Positions 24,785 to 33,861 of a DNA stretch of 37,687 bases are shown piece after piece. The notes below the pieces were generated by a model, which was not told the DNA's origin, did no database searches, and worked only from the letters and a program-made list of their open reading frames with translations. The stretch is from assembly GCA_946413585.1 (NCBI GenBank), contig CAMKLG010000028.1, positions 1 to 37,687 on the forward strand, read 5' to 3'. Source of the DNA: an uncultured Bacteroidales bacterium (GTDB taxonomy: Bacteria; Bacteroidota; Bacteroidia; Bacteroidales; WCHB1-69). The position numbers and the translations under genes are program-made. How positions within the stretch are numbered: the first letter of the stretch is position 1; the number at the start of each line of letters is the position of its first letter.

Positions 24785-25720
24785 TCATCCGAACTTTTTC
24801 ACGTACATGGCAATAATAAACACCACAAGCACGAGAAGCAAAACGGCCAGCGTGAACATGGTCGCGGCAGAGACGACGGCTTTCAAGGTAGTGCGCCACC
24901 AACTGTAGCCGCTCAGCTGCTTGAGGGGGATCAGCGTAAGGAGTATGGAGTACGAAGATAGTAATTCCAGGCAAAAGAAATCGAATACAATAGAGTAAAT
25001 GGTGTACATATTGGTGATATAAACCATCGAAACCAGAAACTCGGAATAGCGCAGGTCGGGGATGTTTGGGCTGTGCCGGAAGAAGATGTACAAGTGACCG
25101 GAAATGAACAACAGCAGCAACAGCATTAATATACTGGGGGAACGTTTACGGAAGTTATCAATCTTATCGATAATACCATTGACAATCGTTGCCGTGCGGT
25201 CGGAGAGAGACTCCAGCTCCTCGTCCGTTTGCGATCCTTCCATGGTTACGGTGGCAGCATCGTCCGTCCTCTCAGGATCTGCCTGCGACACCTGCGCAGA
25301 AGACTCCGAATCGTCATCGTTGGCAAGAACCTTTCCTTTGATGTTAACGCCGTGGGTCACGAGCAGAGAGATTGCGGTGAGCAGGAAAAACATCTTGAAT
25401 GGCGCGTAATTGGAGACCCTCATGCCGCGGAGATAGTCGAGAATCAGGTAACCAGGGCGCAAAAGGAGATCGCGGATGGTACGGAACATGCCGCGCTCAC
25501 CCATTCCGTATGCGTCCACAAAGTTCTCTACCGCCACCTTCATGGAGAAACGGTCGGTAGTGGCTGGCTGACCACAGCGGGGACAGAATTTGCCTGTGTA
25601 ATGATCATGACAGTTGAGACACTCGTGCTCATCCTCCGTATTCGGGGCAATCTCGCGCGGACGCTTCTGCCACGCCTTGAACTCGCGGTACTTCTCTTTA
25701 AGATTGATTTTCTTTGCCAT
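24785..25720 (-). CDS. DUF3667 membrane protein with zinc-ribbon
   Basis: This 311-residue protein starts with a basic segment and a four-Cys zinc ribbon (Cys34, Cys37, Cys46, Cys49; CLNCHDHYTGKFCPRCGQ). The DUF3667 phrase FRTIRDLLLRPGYLILDYLRGMR comes next, and then several membrane segments, the first at FKMFFLLTAISLLV. A polar Asp/Ser/Glu loop (about 130-180) separates membrane segments. The function of this Bacteroidetes family is not known. The start at 25720 is supported by a -7 box 11 bases upstream. Confidence 0.85.
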   Translation of the reverse strand: MAKKINLKEKYREFKAWQKRPREIAPNTEDEHECLNCHDHYTGKFCPRCGQPATTDRFSMKVAVENFVDAYGMGERGMFRTIRDLLLRPGYLILDYLRGMRVSNYAPFKMFFLLTAISLLVTHGVNIKGKVLANDDDSESSAQVSQADPERTDDAATVTMEGSQTDEELESLSDRTATIVNGIIDKIDNFRKRSPSILMLLLLLFISGHLYIFFRHSPNIPDLRYSEFLVSMVYITNMYTIYSIVFDFFCLELLSSYSILLTLIPLKQLSGYSWWRTTLKAVVSAATMFTLAVLLLVLVVFIIAMYVKKFG

Positions 25721-25730
25721 AATGAAGCTG

Positions 25731-25738
25731 CAAAAATA
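25731..25738 (-). promoter_or_regulatory. -7 promoter box for the DUF3667 gene
   Basis: TATTTTTG on the minus strand, 10 bases from ATG 25720, giving a very short leader. Confidence 0.5.
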
Positions 25739-25767
25739 GGATTTTTTGCGTTATATGGACAGACAAT

Positions 25768-27948
25768 CTACAACCGAATTAGCGTGGAACCTGTCGTCCG
25801 CGGACTGTCCGTAATCAGCTGCACGGCGTAAGCACCGTCTTTCAGATCCGAAAGGTTGACGTGATCCTTGCCCCTGGCGCTCTTGACCAAACTGCCGTTG
25901 AGCGTATAAATCCGGAACTCAATGTGTTTCGGATGCGCATCGCTAAAATCGGCATACAGGGTCTTGTTCTCTAAACGAAACGTGACACCTTGCGGCTGAT
26001 GGTCGCTGAAATCAGGAATAAGGTCGGGAAGATCTAGCACGTGCAACAGCCCGTTGTACGCGTCAATCTGCCCATAGCCGTAAGTGTTGTTGGGATAAGT
26101 CATCGTGTTGTCGGGGTGCGTGCAGGTCTGGCTAATGACCTCCAGTGCCTGCTCAGGAGTCAGGTCGGGTTTAGCCTGCAGCCACAGCGCGATAATGCCA
26201 GCCACCACCGGCGATGCCATCGACGTACCCGACTCGGCCAGGTAGTAATAGTTCTTGTTGCCCACCTGCACTGTATGAGTCAAATTTTTCTGAATCGTCT
26301 CAAAATCAGCATAGTAACTGTTGTAGGCAGCACTGATATTCAGTCCCGGAGCCACCACATCGGGTTTCACACGCCCGTCGAACGTGGGGCCGCAGGAAGA
26401 GAAAGTGGTGATCTGACCAATTTGGGCGGGCGCAAAATCCTCCATGTCGGTGTTGGTTTGCCCGGCGATGTTCGTAAACGTGGGTTTATAACCAGTTGCG
26501 CCCACCGCGATGACACCGGGGAGCGTGGCCGGCCAAGAGACCGAATAGCCGCTCTGCGCGAAACAGTATTGCGGCACAGCGGTGACGTTGCTGAAAGGGC
26601 TGAAGCTGATGTCGCTGTACATCCACGCAGGGTTGTCGCTGGTGAGCAGCACCGACGCGCCGCAAAGGAGCAGGTAGGCCAGGTGTGGCATGGTGCCCTG
26701 GATGTGATAGACCGTTCCGCGCGGATCCTGATACGGACTGACGCTGACATCCAACTGCACCAATCCCATGCTCACGTTGGCGATGAAATGGCTCACTTCC
26801 GTTGGACTTATGTCACTGGTATTGAAACTGATAGTCCCTTCAATACCTCCTCCCGTAAGCTGGAAGCCGAAGAAATCGAAACGGACCAGCTGATTGCCGG
26901 CGGTCACAAGGTCGATGTCAATAATCTGTCCGCTGGAAATGCCGTTGATGATGCCCGTACCTGCCTGATAATCAGCAGCTCCCTTTTCGAAGTAGCCAGA
27001 GCGGAAGCCGTCGTTGCCCGCACCGGCCACGATAATGCGCCCTGGACCGGTGAGCTGTTGCAAAGCCTCGCCCTCCAGCTGTCGCTGCGTAGTGAGGGTA
27101 ATGCTCTCGCAACTGCTGAAGTTAATGACGCAGGGTTTTCCGTCAGCCGCAGCGCGGTCGAAAATGTACTTGAAGCCCAGCACGGCGGTGGCAGACGTGT
27201 TCTCGTCGGGATTCTCGAACTGGTCGCGGTCGGAGTTAAAATCCGCCACGTAGATGTCGGCTTCGGGTGCCATGCCCTGGTACTGTCCCTCCACGGCCGA
27301 ACCCGCCATGATGCCCATCACGTGTGTGCCGTGGATGCCGTTACGGGTGTTCTGCGAATGCTCGTAGGCGGCAATCTCCGCGACGGTCTCCAGCGCATGA
27401 CCGAAGGTGCCGTCGGCGTTGGGCCAGTGAAAATCATAATAGTACTGCACCCGCAGATCACCATTGGCATCCTGGAAGGCCGGATGGGTGAAGTCGTAAT
27501 AGCAGTCGAACACACCGGCGGCCACCCCCGCGCCTGTGTAGGCCTGCGGAAGGTTCAGCCCTGCGTAGATGTCCGTGGCGTTCACCTGCTGCGGGGTCAC
27601 GTCCATCGCGGGACGGGGCATCCGCTCGGCCTCAATGCGCTCAATCGTGTCGTTGAACGAAAGGGCTGCGACAGCATTCAGCGGAATATCCACAATGTAG
27701 ATACGACCCACGTTGTCAATGAGCCGGCAACCGTGACGGGCGAAAAAGGCACCGGAATCGCAGGTTTGCGTCAGCGACACCAAGGCTTTGACGCTCTTGG
27801 GAGCGACCGCCTCTCCCCTATCGCTATCGACATATTGGGTGACCATCGCGGCCAAATATCCGGACACTTTCCCGGAATTGACCGCCTTTTGCGCGAATCC
27901 GAATATAACGAATGCCGTAAACAAGCACAACAAACATGTCTTCTTCAT
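25768..27948 (-). CDS. Secreted subtilisin-like (S8) peptidase with T9SS-type C-terminal domain
   Basis: This 726-residue protease has a signal peptide (1-19) and a propeptide-like region to about 115. In the S8 domain the catalytic triad is Asp148 (GVFDCYYDFTHP), His206 (HGTHVMG) and Ser576 (GTSMASP), with the oxyanion Asn312 (GAGND). A long insert of about 250 residues separates Asn312 from Ser576, as in many Bacteroidetes subtilases. The last 80 residues (FRIYTLNGSLVKS ... GAYAVQLI) look like a type A T9SS sorting domain, so export and surface attachment through the Por system is expected. A long antisense frame across the gene is a coding shadow. Confidence 0.9.
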   Translation of the reverse strand: MKKTCLLCLFTAFVIFGFAQKAVNSGKVSGYLAAMVTQYVDSDRGEAVAPKSVKALVSLTQTCDSGAFFARHGCRLIDNVGRIYIVDIPLNAVAALSFNDTIERIEAERMPRPAMDVTPQQVNATDIYAGLNLPQAYTGAGVAAGVFDCYYDFTHPAFQDANGDLRVQYYYDFHWPNADGTFGHALETVAEIAAYEHSQNTRNGIHGTHVMGIMAGSAVEGQYQGMAPEADIYVADFNSDRDQFENPDENTSATAVLGFKYIFDRAAADGKPCVINFSSCESITLTTQRQLEGEALQQLTGPGRIIVAGAGNDGFRSGYFEKGAADYQAGTGIINGISSGQIIDIDLVTAGNQLVRFDFFGFQLTGGGIEGTISFNTSDISPTEVSHFIANVSMGLVQLDVSVSPYQDPRGTVYHIQGTMPHLAYLLLCGASVLLTSDNPAWMYSDISFSPFSNVTAVPQYCFAQSGYSVSWPATLPGVIAVGATGYKPTFTNIAGQTNTDMEDFAPAQIGQITTFSSCGPTFDGRVKPDVVAPGLNISAAYNSYYADFETIQKNLTHTVQVGNKNYYYLAESGTSMASPVVAGIIALWLQAKPDLTPEQALEVISQTCTHPDNTMTYPNNTYGYGQIDAYNGLLHVLDLPDLIPDFSDHQPQGVTFRLENKTLYADFSDAHPKHIEFRIYTLNGSLVKSARGKDHVNLSDLKDGAYAVQLITDSPRTTGSTLIRL

Positions 27949-27976
27949 AGTGTTATTATCTCTAAAAATGACAGCG

Positions 27977-28006
27977 CGAAGATATGGAATTTTCAGGACA
28001 ACGCAA
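27977..28006 (-). promoter_or_regulatory. Promoter of the subtilase gene
   Basis: TATCTTCG (27977-27984, one mismatch to TAnnTTTG) has TTG at 28004-28006 with a 19-base spacer on the minus strand, the expected distance. Confidence 0.45.
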
Positions 28007-28042
28007 TGGTGTTTTGAAATTTTAACATTTTAAAATGACAAA

Positions 28043-28063
28043 GGGGAGCCGCAACGACTCCCC
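28043..28063 (-). terminator. Terminator downstream of the FISUMP pseudogene
   Basis: GGGGAG and CTCCCC enclose a nine-base loop, with a T-rich tail on the minus strand. The surrounding 35 bases (28029-28063) match 31 of 35 positions of the groEL terminator at 31010-31044. Confidence 0.75.
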
Positions 28064-28091
28064 ATATTGTTCATTCTTCATTCTACATTGA

Positions 28092-29324
28092 TCAGTTTCG
28101 CACGCAGCGGATGGAAAAACCGTTACCCTTATTGTAGTCTTCGCGGGGCACATTGGAGGTATGAGAACCTAACCACCGAATCCAAGCACTACTGGATGAA
28201 AACTCCGTAGCAGTCCAAAAGTAGGTGTTGGCGCCAATGTCGTGGATGCCGCCCGGGTAGTAGTCGCCTGCAGGTAACGCTGTGAAACCGGTGGCGTTGT
28301 TTAAACTCATGTCATACCCAGGACCACATGCCGTAGTACCTGTGTTCCAATTTGTTTGTGAAGCTAAAGCACGGGCAATATTCTGCGGATTGTCTCCGCA
28401 CACATATTCTGGTTGCCCAGATACATAGTCTGTCAACTGTGTCCACTCCGCATCGCTCGGCACATGCCAGCCTGTAGGACAAATACCAGTTACTCCTGAA
28501 GGATTCAATGCGGAGCTTGGCATACCATTCATCACGGTCGACCATTTGTATAGATACCCGTATTCTTGCGGTCCAGTTGGTACGTAGAAGTCTCCAGTAA
28601 TGGGCGTCCCATCCGCATAATGCGTAGTCCGCATATTCTCCCGCATCCAGCACTGGTTGCCGATTTTCACGGTCTGATAGACATTTCCATCGAAATCGGT
28701 CACAGTTGGGGCTTCGGGACAAGACATGACATCTACACCAGGAGCAACTATATTGAGCAGCATTTGCAGACTGTCAATGCGGTTGTTCAGGGCAGCCAAT
28801 AATGCCGCCAGCTGGACATCTGTGATGTATCCCGCATCGTTCGTGAAAGCGCTCACACTGTCGGGCACGGAGGGGATTTCCAGTGTGTTTATTAGGTCGT
28901 TGTAATCCCCGCTGAACCCGTTTTCGGCCGTTTTCGCGTACAGGGCATACGGCACGCTCAGCAGTTACTGGGTGGTGGTGACGGTGTAGTTGCTGCCGCC
29001 GTTCGGGTCGGTCTCGGTCTTCAGGAAGAAGGGACCGTTCGCCTAGTTGATGTTGGCGAAGGTGCCCTGCTGCACGTTGCCGCCGCCGATGCTGAGGGTC
29101 ACCAGCCCGTTGGCGTTCGTGGTGGCCGTATGCGTCTCCACATACACCGCGCTGCCGCTGGCGCTCCCTTGCAGGATGCTCACGCGCACGCCCACCTGCG
29201 CGTTGGCCACCAGACTGTTATTGGCGTTGCGCACTACCGCCTGGTAGGTGAATTTCTCCGGTGCCTGCGCGAAGAGGGTGACGGCGCAGAGGAGCGTTAT
29301 GATGATTGTTGTTAGTTTCTTCAT
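28092..29324 (-). pseudogene. FISUMP-domain secreted protein gene with two in-frame stops
   Basis: One continuous frame of 411 codons from ATG 29324 to TGA 28092 is broken by TAG at 29043-29045 and TAA at 28965-28967. The flanking reading fits a single protein: a signal peptide (MKKLTTIIITLLCAVTLFAQ), an N-terminal domain (FTYQAVVRN), then NIN-stop-ANGPFFLKTE and TTTQ-stop-LLSVPYALYAK. The stops lie where Trp (TGG) and Gln (CAA) would be expected, one transition each. The C-terminal third is a Fibrobacter-major-paralogous (FISUMP) domain, with IGNQCWMRENMRTTHYADG, CPTGWHVPSDAEWTQL and FSIRCVRN. No frameshift is present, so decay is recent or the stops are read through. A GTG at 28955 would allow the C-terminal part alone, but without a signal peptide. 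Confidence 0.88.
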
Positions 29325-29362
29325 ACTATTTATGTTTTGGTGATTACTATTGTTCTGGATGT

Positions 29363-29516
29363 CCTAGGGCTCGCTAACGCTCACCCCGGAATCCCAGGGC
29401 TCACTTCGTTTACCCTGGGTTGACATAGGTCGAGCTTTCAGCCCTTTTTGGAATCCTAGGGCTCGCTAACGCTCACCCTAGGTTGACACGTGTCGGGCCT
29501 GCAGCCCTCTTGGAAT
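29363..29516. repeat. Tandem CCTAGGG hairpin repeats (2.5 copies)
   Basis: A partial unit (29363-29389) is followed by two full units of about 62 bp (29393-29454, 29455-29516). Each has CCYAGGG...CCCTRGG arms, a TTGACAYRKGTCG segment and a GGGCY-AGCCC type hairpin, ending TTGGAAT. The second full unit shows compensating changes in its hairpin (GGGCctgcaGCCC). Confidence 0.87.
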
Positions 29517-29541
29517 GGCGCTAAGACCGAGACGGCCTCTT

Positions 29542-29576
29542 TAACTGCTAACCACTAACTGCTAACTTCTAACTAT
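29542..29576 (-). repeat. Five-unit TAACTGC heptamer array overlapping a T9SS gene end
   Basis: TAACTGC, TAACCAC, TAACTGC, TAACTTC and TAACTAT are in perfect register. The stop at 29562-29564 and the last four codons of the T9SS gene lie inside. Confidence 0.88.
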
Positions 29577-30050
29577 TTTGAACGTTTTCAGCGTACGTTT
29601 TCCGTCCCGCACCTCCAGATAATAGGTTCCCTTGGCGTATTGGCCGATTTGGAGCGTGGTGAGGTCGTCGGTGACGGTGACGGTCTGCAATCGTTTGCCG
29701 TTGCCATCGTAGAGGGTGGCGCGGAGGCCGTCAGCGGGAATCTCGAAGCCGTTGAGTTGCAGCTGCGCGATGTTCTCCGTGGGGTTGGGATAGACCACGG
29801 CGTTGAGGGCAATCTGCGGGTAGTCGTCCACACCCACGATCATGATTTCGTAAGGTTGTTGCACACCTTCCACAACGGAAATGGAGCCGTTGCTGTTGGC
29901 GGCGCTCTCCACCGCCAACTGTCCGACGGTGTAGCTCACGCTGCCGCCGTTGCCTTGCGCGTCGCCGCCCACCGGCACTATCGCGGACTGGGCGAACAAA
30001 CTCGACACCAACAAACAGCTGAGGATCAGGATTGTGAAAATTCTTTTCAT
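29562..30050 (-). CDS. Small secreted protein with T9SS type A sorting domain
   Basis: This 162-residue protein has a signal peptide (MKRIFTILILSCLLVSSLFA), a short Gly/Ser/Val-rich mature region with GGSVSYTVGQLAVE and GVQQPYEI, and a type A T9SS C-terminal domain from about residue 85 (VVYPNPTENIAQLQL to FKIVRS). Such short cargo proteins are frequent next to FISUMP proteins in Bacteroidales. The FISUMP pseudogene follows on the same strand. The last residues are encoded by a heptamer array. The function beyond export and surface anchoring is unknown. Confidence 0.88.
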   Translation of the reverse strand: MKRIFTILILSCLLVSSLFAQSAIVPVGGDAQGNGGSVSYTVGQLAVESAANSNGSISVVEGVQQPYEIMIVGVDDYPQIALNAVVYPNPTENIAQLQLNGFEIPADGLRATLYDGNGKRLQTVTVTDDLTTLQIGQYAKGTYYLEVRDGKRTLKTFKIVRS

Positions 30051-30149
30051 ATTGCTATAAAATTTAGGGGATCTCTATTTTTACCATTTTCGCGCCACAT
30101 CTCCAGACCATGCGAGGTCCGTTGAACAAAATCTGAAAATATGACGCTA

Positions 30150-30157
30150 CAAATTTA
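30150..30157 (-). promoter_or_regulatory. -7 promoter box for the small T9SS gene
   Basis: TAAATTTG on the minus strand predicts a leader of about 95 bases (30051-30146) that contains a weak inverted CGAGGTCC/GGTCTGGAGATGTGG region. No known regulatory RNA was recognised. Confidence 0.4.
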
Positions 30158-30246
30158 CATAATATTCTTTTAGTTCGGTCTGTTTTTTGATTTTTTCTTC
30201 TTTTTAGGGGGGTAATATGTTTCTGATTATCAATTAGCTATTATGT

Positions 30247-30709
30247 TTAATTCATTCCGAGTCGCATGACTTGCTCGTACCGGCACAGGTTATAGACAAG
30301 GTTCGTCAGGGTATTGAAGGCTGCGTTCCGCGCAAAACCAACCACTCGGCTGTACATTCCGTGAAGGCACTCTTCCATGAACCCGAATACATGTTCGACC
30401 CTCACGCGCAGTTTTGAGTTCTTCCTGTTGATGGTCTCCTGCCATTTGCTGATTTTCTTGCCTCTGGTGTTCCGCTTGATCACCTTGTCCTTCATCCCGA
30501 ACTTCCGCATCACCCTCTTCACCCCTTTGCCGATGTAGGCACTGTCCGCGAGCAAATCCTCACCCCTGTCTTCCTTGATTATTTTGTTCTCTTCGCGTGT
30601 GTTGTGCTGGCGCAGTGCCTCCACGAAGCTCCCGTCTATCATGGTGCCCTCATGCAAGATCAGGTTGTTCTCCTCCAGGCTGTTTGTATGTTGGTTTGGT
30701 CTGATTCAT
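30247..30709 (-). pseudogene. IS5-type transposase remnant with internal deletion
   Basis: The C-terminal part of a DDE transposase is open over 136 residues (GTMIDGSFVEALRQHN, then LLADSAYIGKG with a catalytic-type Asp, and ending near VEHVFGFMEE with the Glu). Upstream on the same strand is an ATG at 30709 with a good -7 box (TATATTTG, 30729-30736), starting MNQTKPTYKQPGGEQPDLA and stopping at 30650. This frame is shifted relative to the C-terminal part. I read this as the original promoter and start codon fused to the C-terminal half by an internal deletion. Terminal inverted repeats were not identified with confidence. Confidence 0.75.
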
Positions 30710-30736
30710 TGCTCATTCAAATTCGTTGCAAATATA

Positions 30737-31009
30737 CAAATAATTCTTTGAATGACAATGGGTTGCGAAAGATTTTTGTCATAAAAAGTTCATTTGTGGC
30801 GAATTGGCTCAAACGGGAATTTCGGGTGCCGATTTTAGTGAATTTTGGTTCGTAATCAGCTGTTAGTCAGGAAGAAATAATTAGAGGTCCCTCTCTGTCT
30901 TTTACATTGGAAAAAATACACTTTTTTTCAACACACACGTAGAAACAAAAAATCTCATCGAATTACTGCCTTTCATCGTTTTTCACCTTTTTTCATCGCC
31001 CCTTCATCG
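30737..31009. other. Gene-free stretch between the IS remnant and the groEL terminator
   Basis: No coding region, RNA gene or promoter was recognised. It begins with the probable outer end of the IS remnant. It ends with irregular TTTCATCG words (about 30970-31009) resembling the word arrays elsewhere but without a fixed register. Confidence 0.5.
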
Positions 31010-31023
31010 TTTAAAACAACAAA

Positions 31024-31044
31024 GGGGAGCCAAAACGACTCCCC
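31024..31044 (-). terminator. Terminator downstream of groEL
   Basis: GGGGAG and CTCCCC enclose a nine-base loop; the minus strand continues TTTGTTGTTTT. A near copy ends the FISUMP pseudogene. Confidence 0.8.
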
Positions 31045-31046
31045 TA

Positions 31047-31080
31047 TAACTACTCACTACTAACTGCTAATTACTAACTG

Positions 31081-31081
<1 letters not shown>
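31047..31081 (-). repeat. Five-unit heptamer array at the 3' end of groEL
   Basis: TAACTAC, TCACTAC, TAACTGC, TAATTAC and TAACTGT on the plus strand, in register up to the groEL stop codon (31081-31083). Confidence 0.82.
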
Positions 31082-32814
<1,733 letters not shown>

Positions 32815-32818
<4 letters not shown>

Positions 32819-33090
32819 TTGCAGATCGCGTAGATGTCGCTTTCTTTCATGATGAGATAGGTTTCTCCGTCGAGTTGGATTTCGGTGCCGGAGTATTTGC
32901 CGTAGAGCACGGTGTCCTTTACCTTGACGGTCATGGGTTCGTCCTTTTTGCCGGGACCGACTGCGATGACAGTGCCTTGTTGGGGTTTTTCCTTGGCGGT
33001 GTCGGGGATGATGATGCCACCGGCGGTTTTCTGTTCAGCTTCTGCAGGTTTCACTAAAACTCTGTCTGCTAAAGGTTTGATACTTTTCAT
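32815..33090 (-). CDS. groS: Co-chaperonin GroES (10 kDa subunit)
   Basis: This 91-residue heptameric lid of the chaperonin starts [12 protein letters not shown], has the mobile-loop region around residues 17-34 (TAGGIIIP), the roof segment near GPGKKDE and the closing KESDIYAI. Length is standard. It leads the groES-groEL operon. No classical Bacteroidetes -7 box fits well upstream, and there is no CIRCE inverted repeat, so heat control, if any, uses another signal. The stop codon TAG lies inside the spacer array. Confidence 0.97.
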
Positions 33091-33168
33091 ATTGTTTATA
33101 CTTTTAAGTTAATAATTGTCTTTTGTTGACGGCGGCGAATTATGCAAATTCCGTGCCAGAGTTGGAGT

Positions 33169-33224
33169 ATAAGAGGATTCGATGATTGGATGACTCGATG
33201 ATGAGATGATGATACGATGAAGTG
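33169..33224. repeat. Inverted-repeat arm and octamer array downstream of the four-helix-bundle gene
   Basis: 33177-33224 holds six octamers in register (ATTCGATG, ATTGGATG, ACTCGATG and so on). The segment 33169-33186 is complementary to 33756-33773 with one mismatch in 18. Confidence 0.75.
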
Positions 33225-33245
33225 ACGAAACAACATGACAAAATG

Positions 33246-33635
33246 TCACTTTTTGTTATTTGATTGTGCTGTCAACTGTTCTTTCTTGCGAAATGCCATT
33301 GTCATAAGCATATGACGAATTTTGTCAATGATTGTTTTACATTCACTTAACTGGGTTTCGTCTATGTACTTTAAATCAAAAGCAAGAACTAACTGACAGT
33401 ACACTTCCATCAGTGATGCGAAAGAAATCTCAATAAAGCGTATTTGCTCTTGAAGGGACAGCCTATAATTTCCTTCTACGATATTTGAAGAAACGGAAAC
33501 CACTGCTCTTCTTATTTGGTTTCCTAACCCATACTTCTCGTATGAGGGAAAATTGTTTTGCAACTGATAGACCATTAAAACCAGTTTTCTTGATTCTTTC
33601 CAAACATTCAGATTTTCAAAGGAATATGTTTTCAT
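33246..33635 (-). CDS. Four-helix-bundle protein (S23/IVS family)
   Basis: This 129-residue protein matches the family first found in intervening sequences of 23S rRNA genes: FENLNVWKESRKLVLMVYQL at 6-25, then NQIRRAVVSVSSNIVEGNYR (39-58) and a long helical second half. It is predicted to be all-helical and probably oligomeric; the family's role is unclear, with nucleic-acid binding suspected. Here it stands alone outside rRNA. Complementary word arrays flank it (33169-33186 and 33756-33773), recalling the stems that bracket rRNA intervening sequences. A TATTTTTG box ends three bases before the ATG, so the transcript may be leaderless. Confidence 0.87.
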   Translation of the reverse strand: MKTYSFENLNVWKESRKLVLMVYQLQNNFPSYEKYGLGNQIRRAVVSVSSNIVEGNYRLSLQEQIRFIEISFASLMEVYCQLVLAFDLKYIDETQLSECKTIIDKIRHMLMTMAFRKKEQLTAQSNNKK

Positions 33636-33637
33636 TT

Positions 33638-33645
33638 CAAAAATA
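33638..33645 (-). promoter_or_regulatory. -7 box abutting the four-helix-bundle start codon
   Basis: TATTTTTG on the minus strand, with only two bases between it and ATG 33635. If used, transcription begins at or next to the A of the start codon. Confidence 0.4.
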
Positions 33646-33739
33646 TTTTATTATTGATTACAATGCAACGGTAACACTTATTTTATCTTAGTCTCTTCGA
33701 ATTCAAAACAAATTGCCAACCATCTATTGTTTACAACAC

Positions 33740-33811
33740 TTCATCGAATCATCTTATCATCGAATCATCTTATCCTTTCATCATCTTATCATCGAATCAT
33801 CTTATCCTTTC
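33740..33811 (+). repeat. Nine-unit octamer array upstream of the DUF819 gene
   Basis: TTCATCGA, ATCATCTT, ATCATCGA, ATCATCTT, ATCCTTTC and then the last four repeated: nine 8-bp words in strict register, with a higher-order 32-bp period. Confidence 0.9.
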
Positions 33812-33825
33812 ATCGAAAAAATTCG

Positions 33826-33833
33826 TACTTTTG
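33826..33833 (+). promoter_or_regulatory. -7 promoter box for the DUF819 gene
   Basis: TACTTTTG lies 28 bases before ATG 33862 and just after the octamer array, which therefore sits in the upstream promoter region and not in the transcript. Confidence 0.6.
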
Positions 33834-33861
33834 CCCCCAAATTAATCACCCCCGAAAAAAA

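Noticed and set aside
26041..28017. Long plus-strand open frame (658 codons) opposite the subtilase gene
   Set aside because: It is the complement of a well-supported S8 peptidase and its translation has no recognisable domain. High-GC codon positions on the opposite strand explain the lack of stops.
28965..29045. Reassigned stop codons as explanation for the broken FISUMP frame
   Set aside because: Both TAG and TAA end several intact genes in the window at the expected C-terminus, so a changed code would extend those proteins.
33091..33245. CIRCE heat-shock operator upstream of groES
   Set aside because: No TTAGCACTC/GAGTGCTAA inverted repeat is present upstream of groES.
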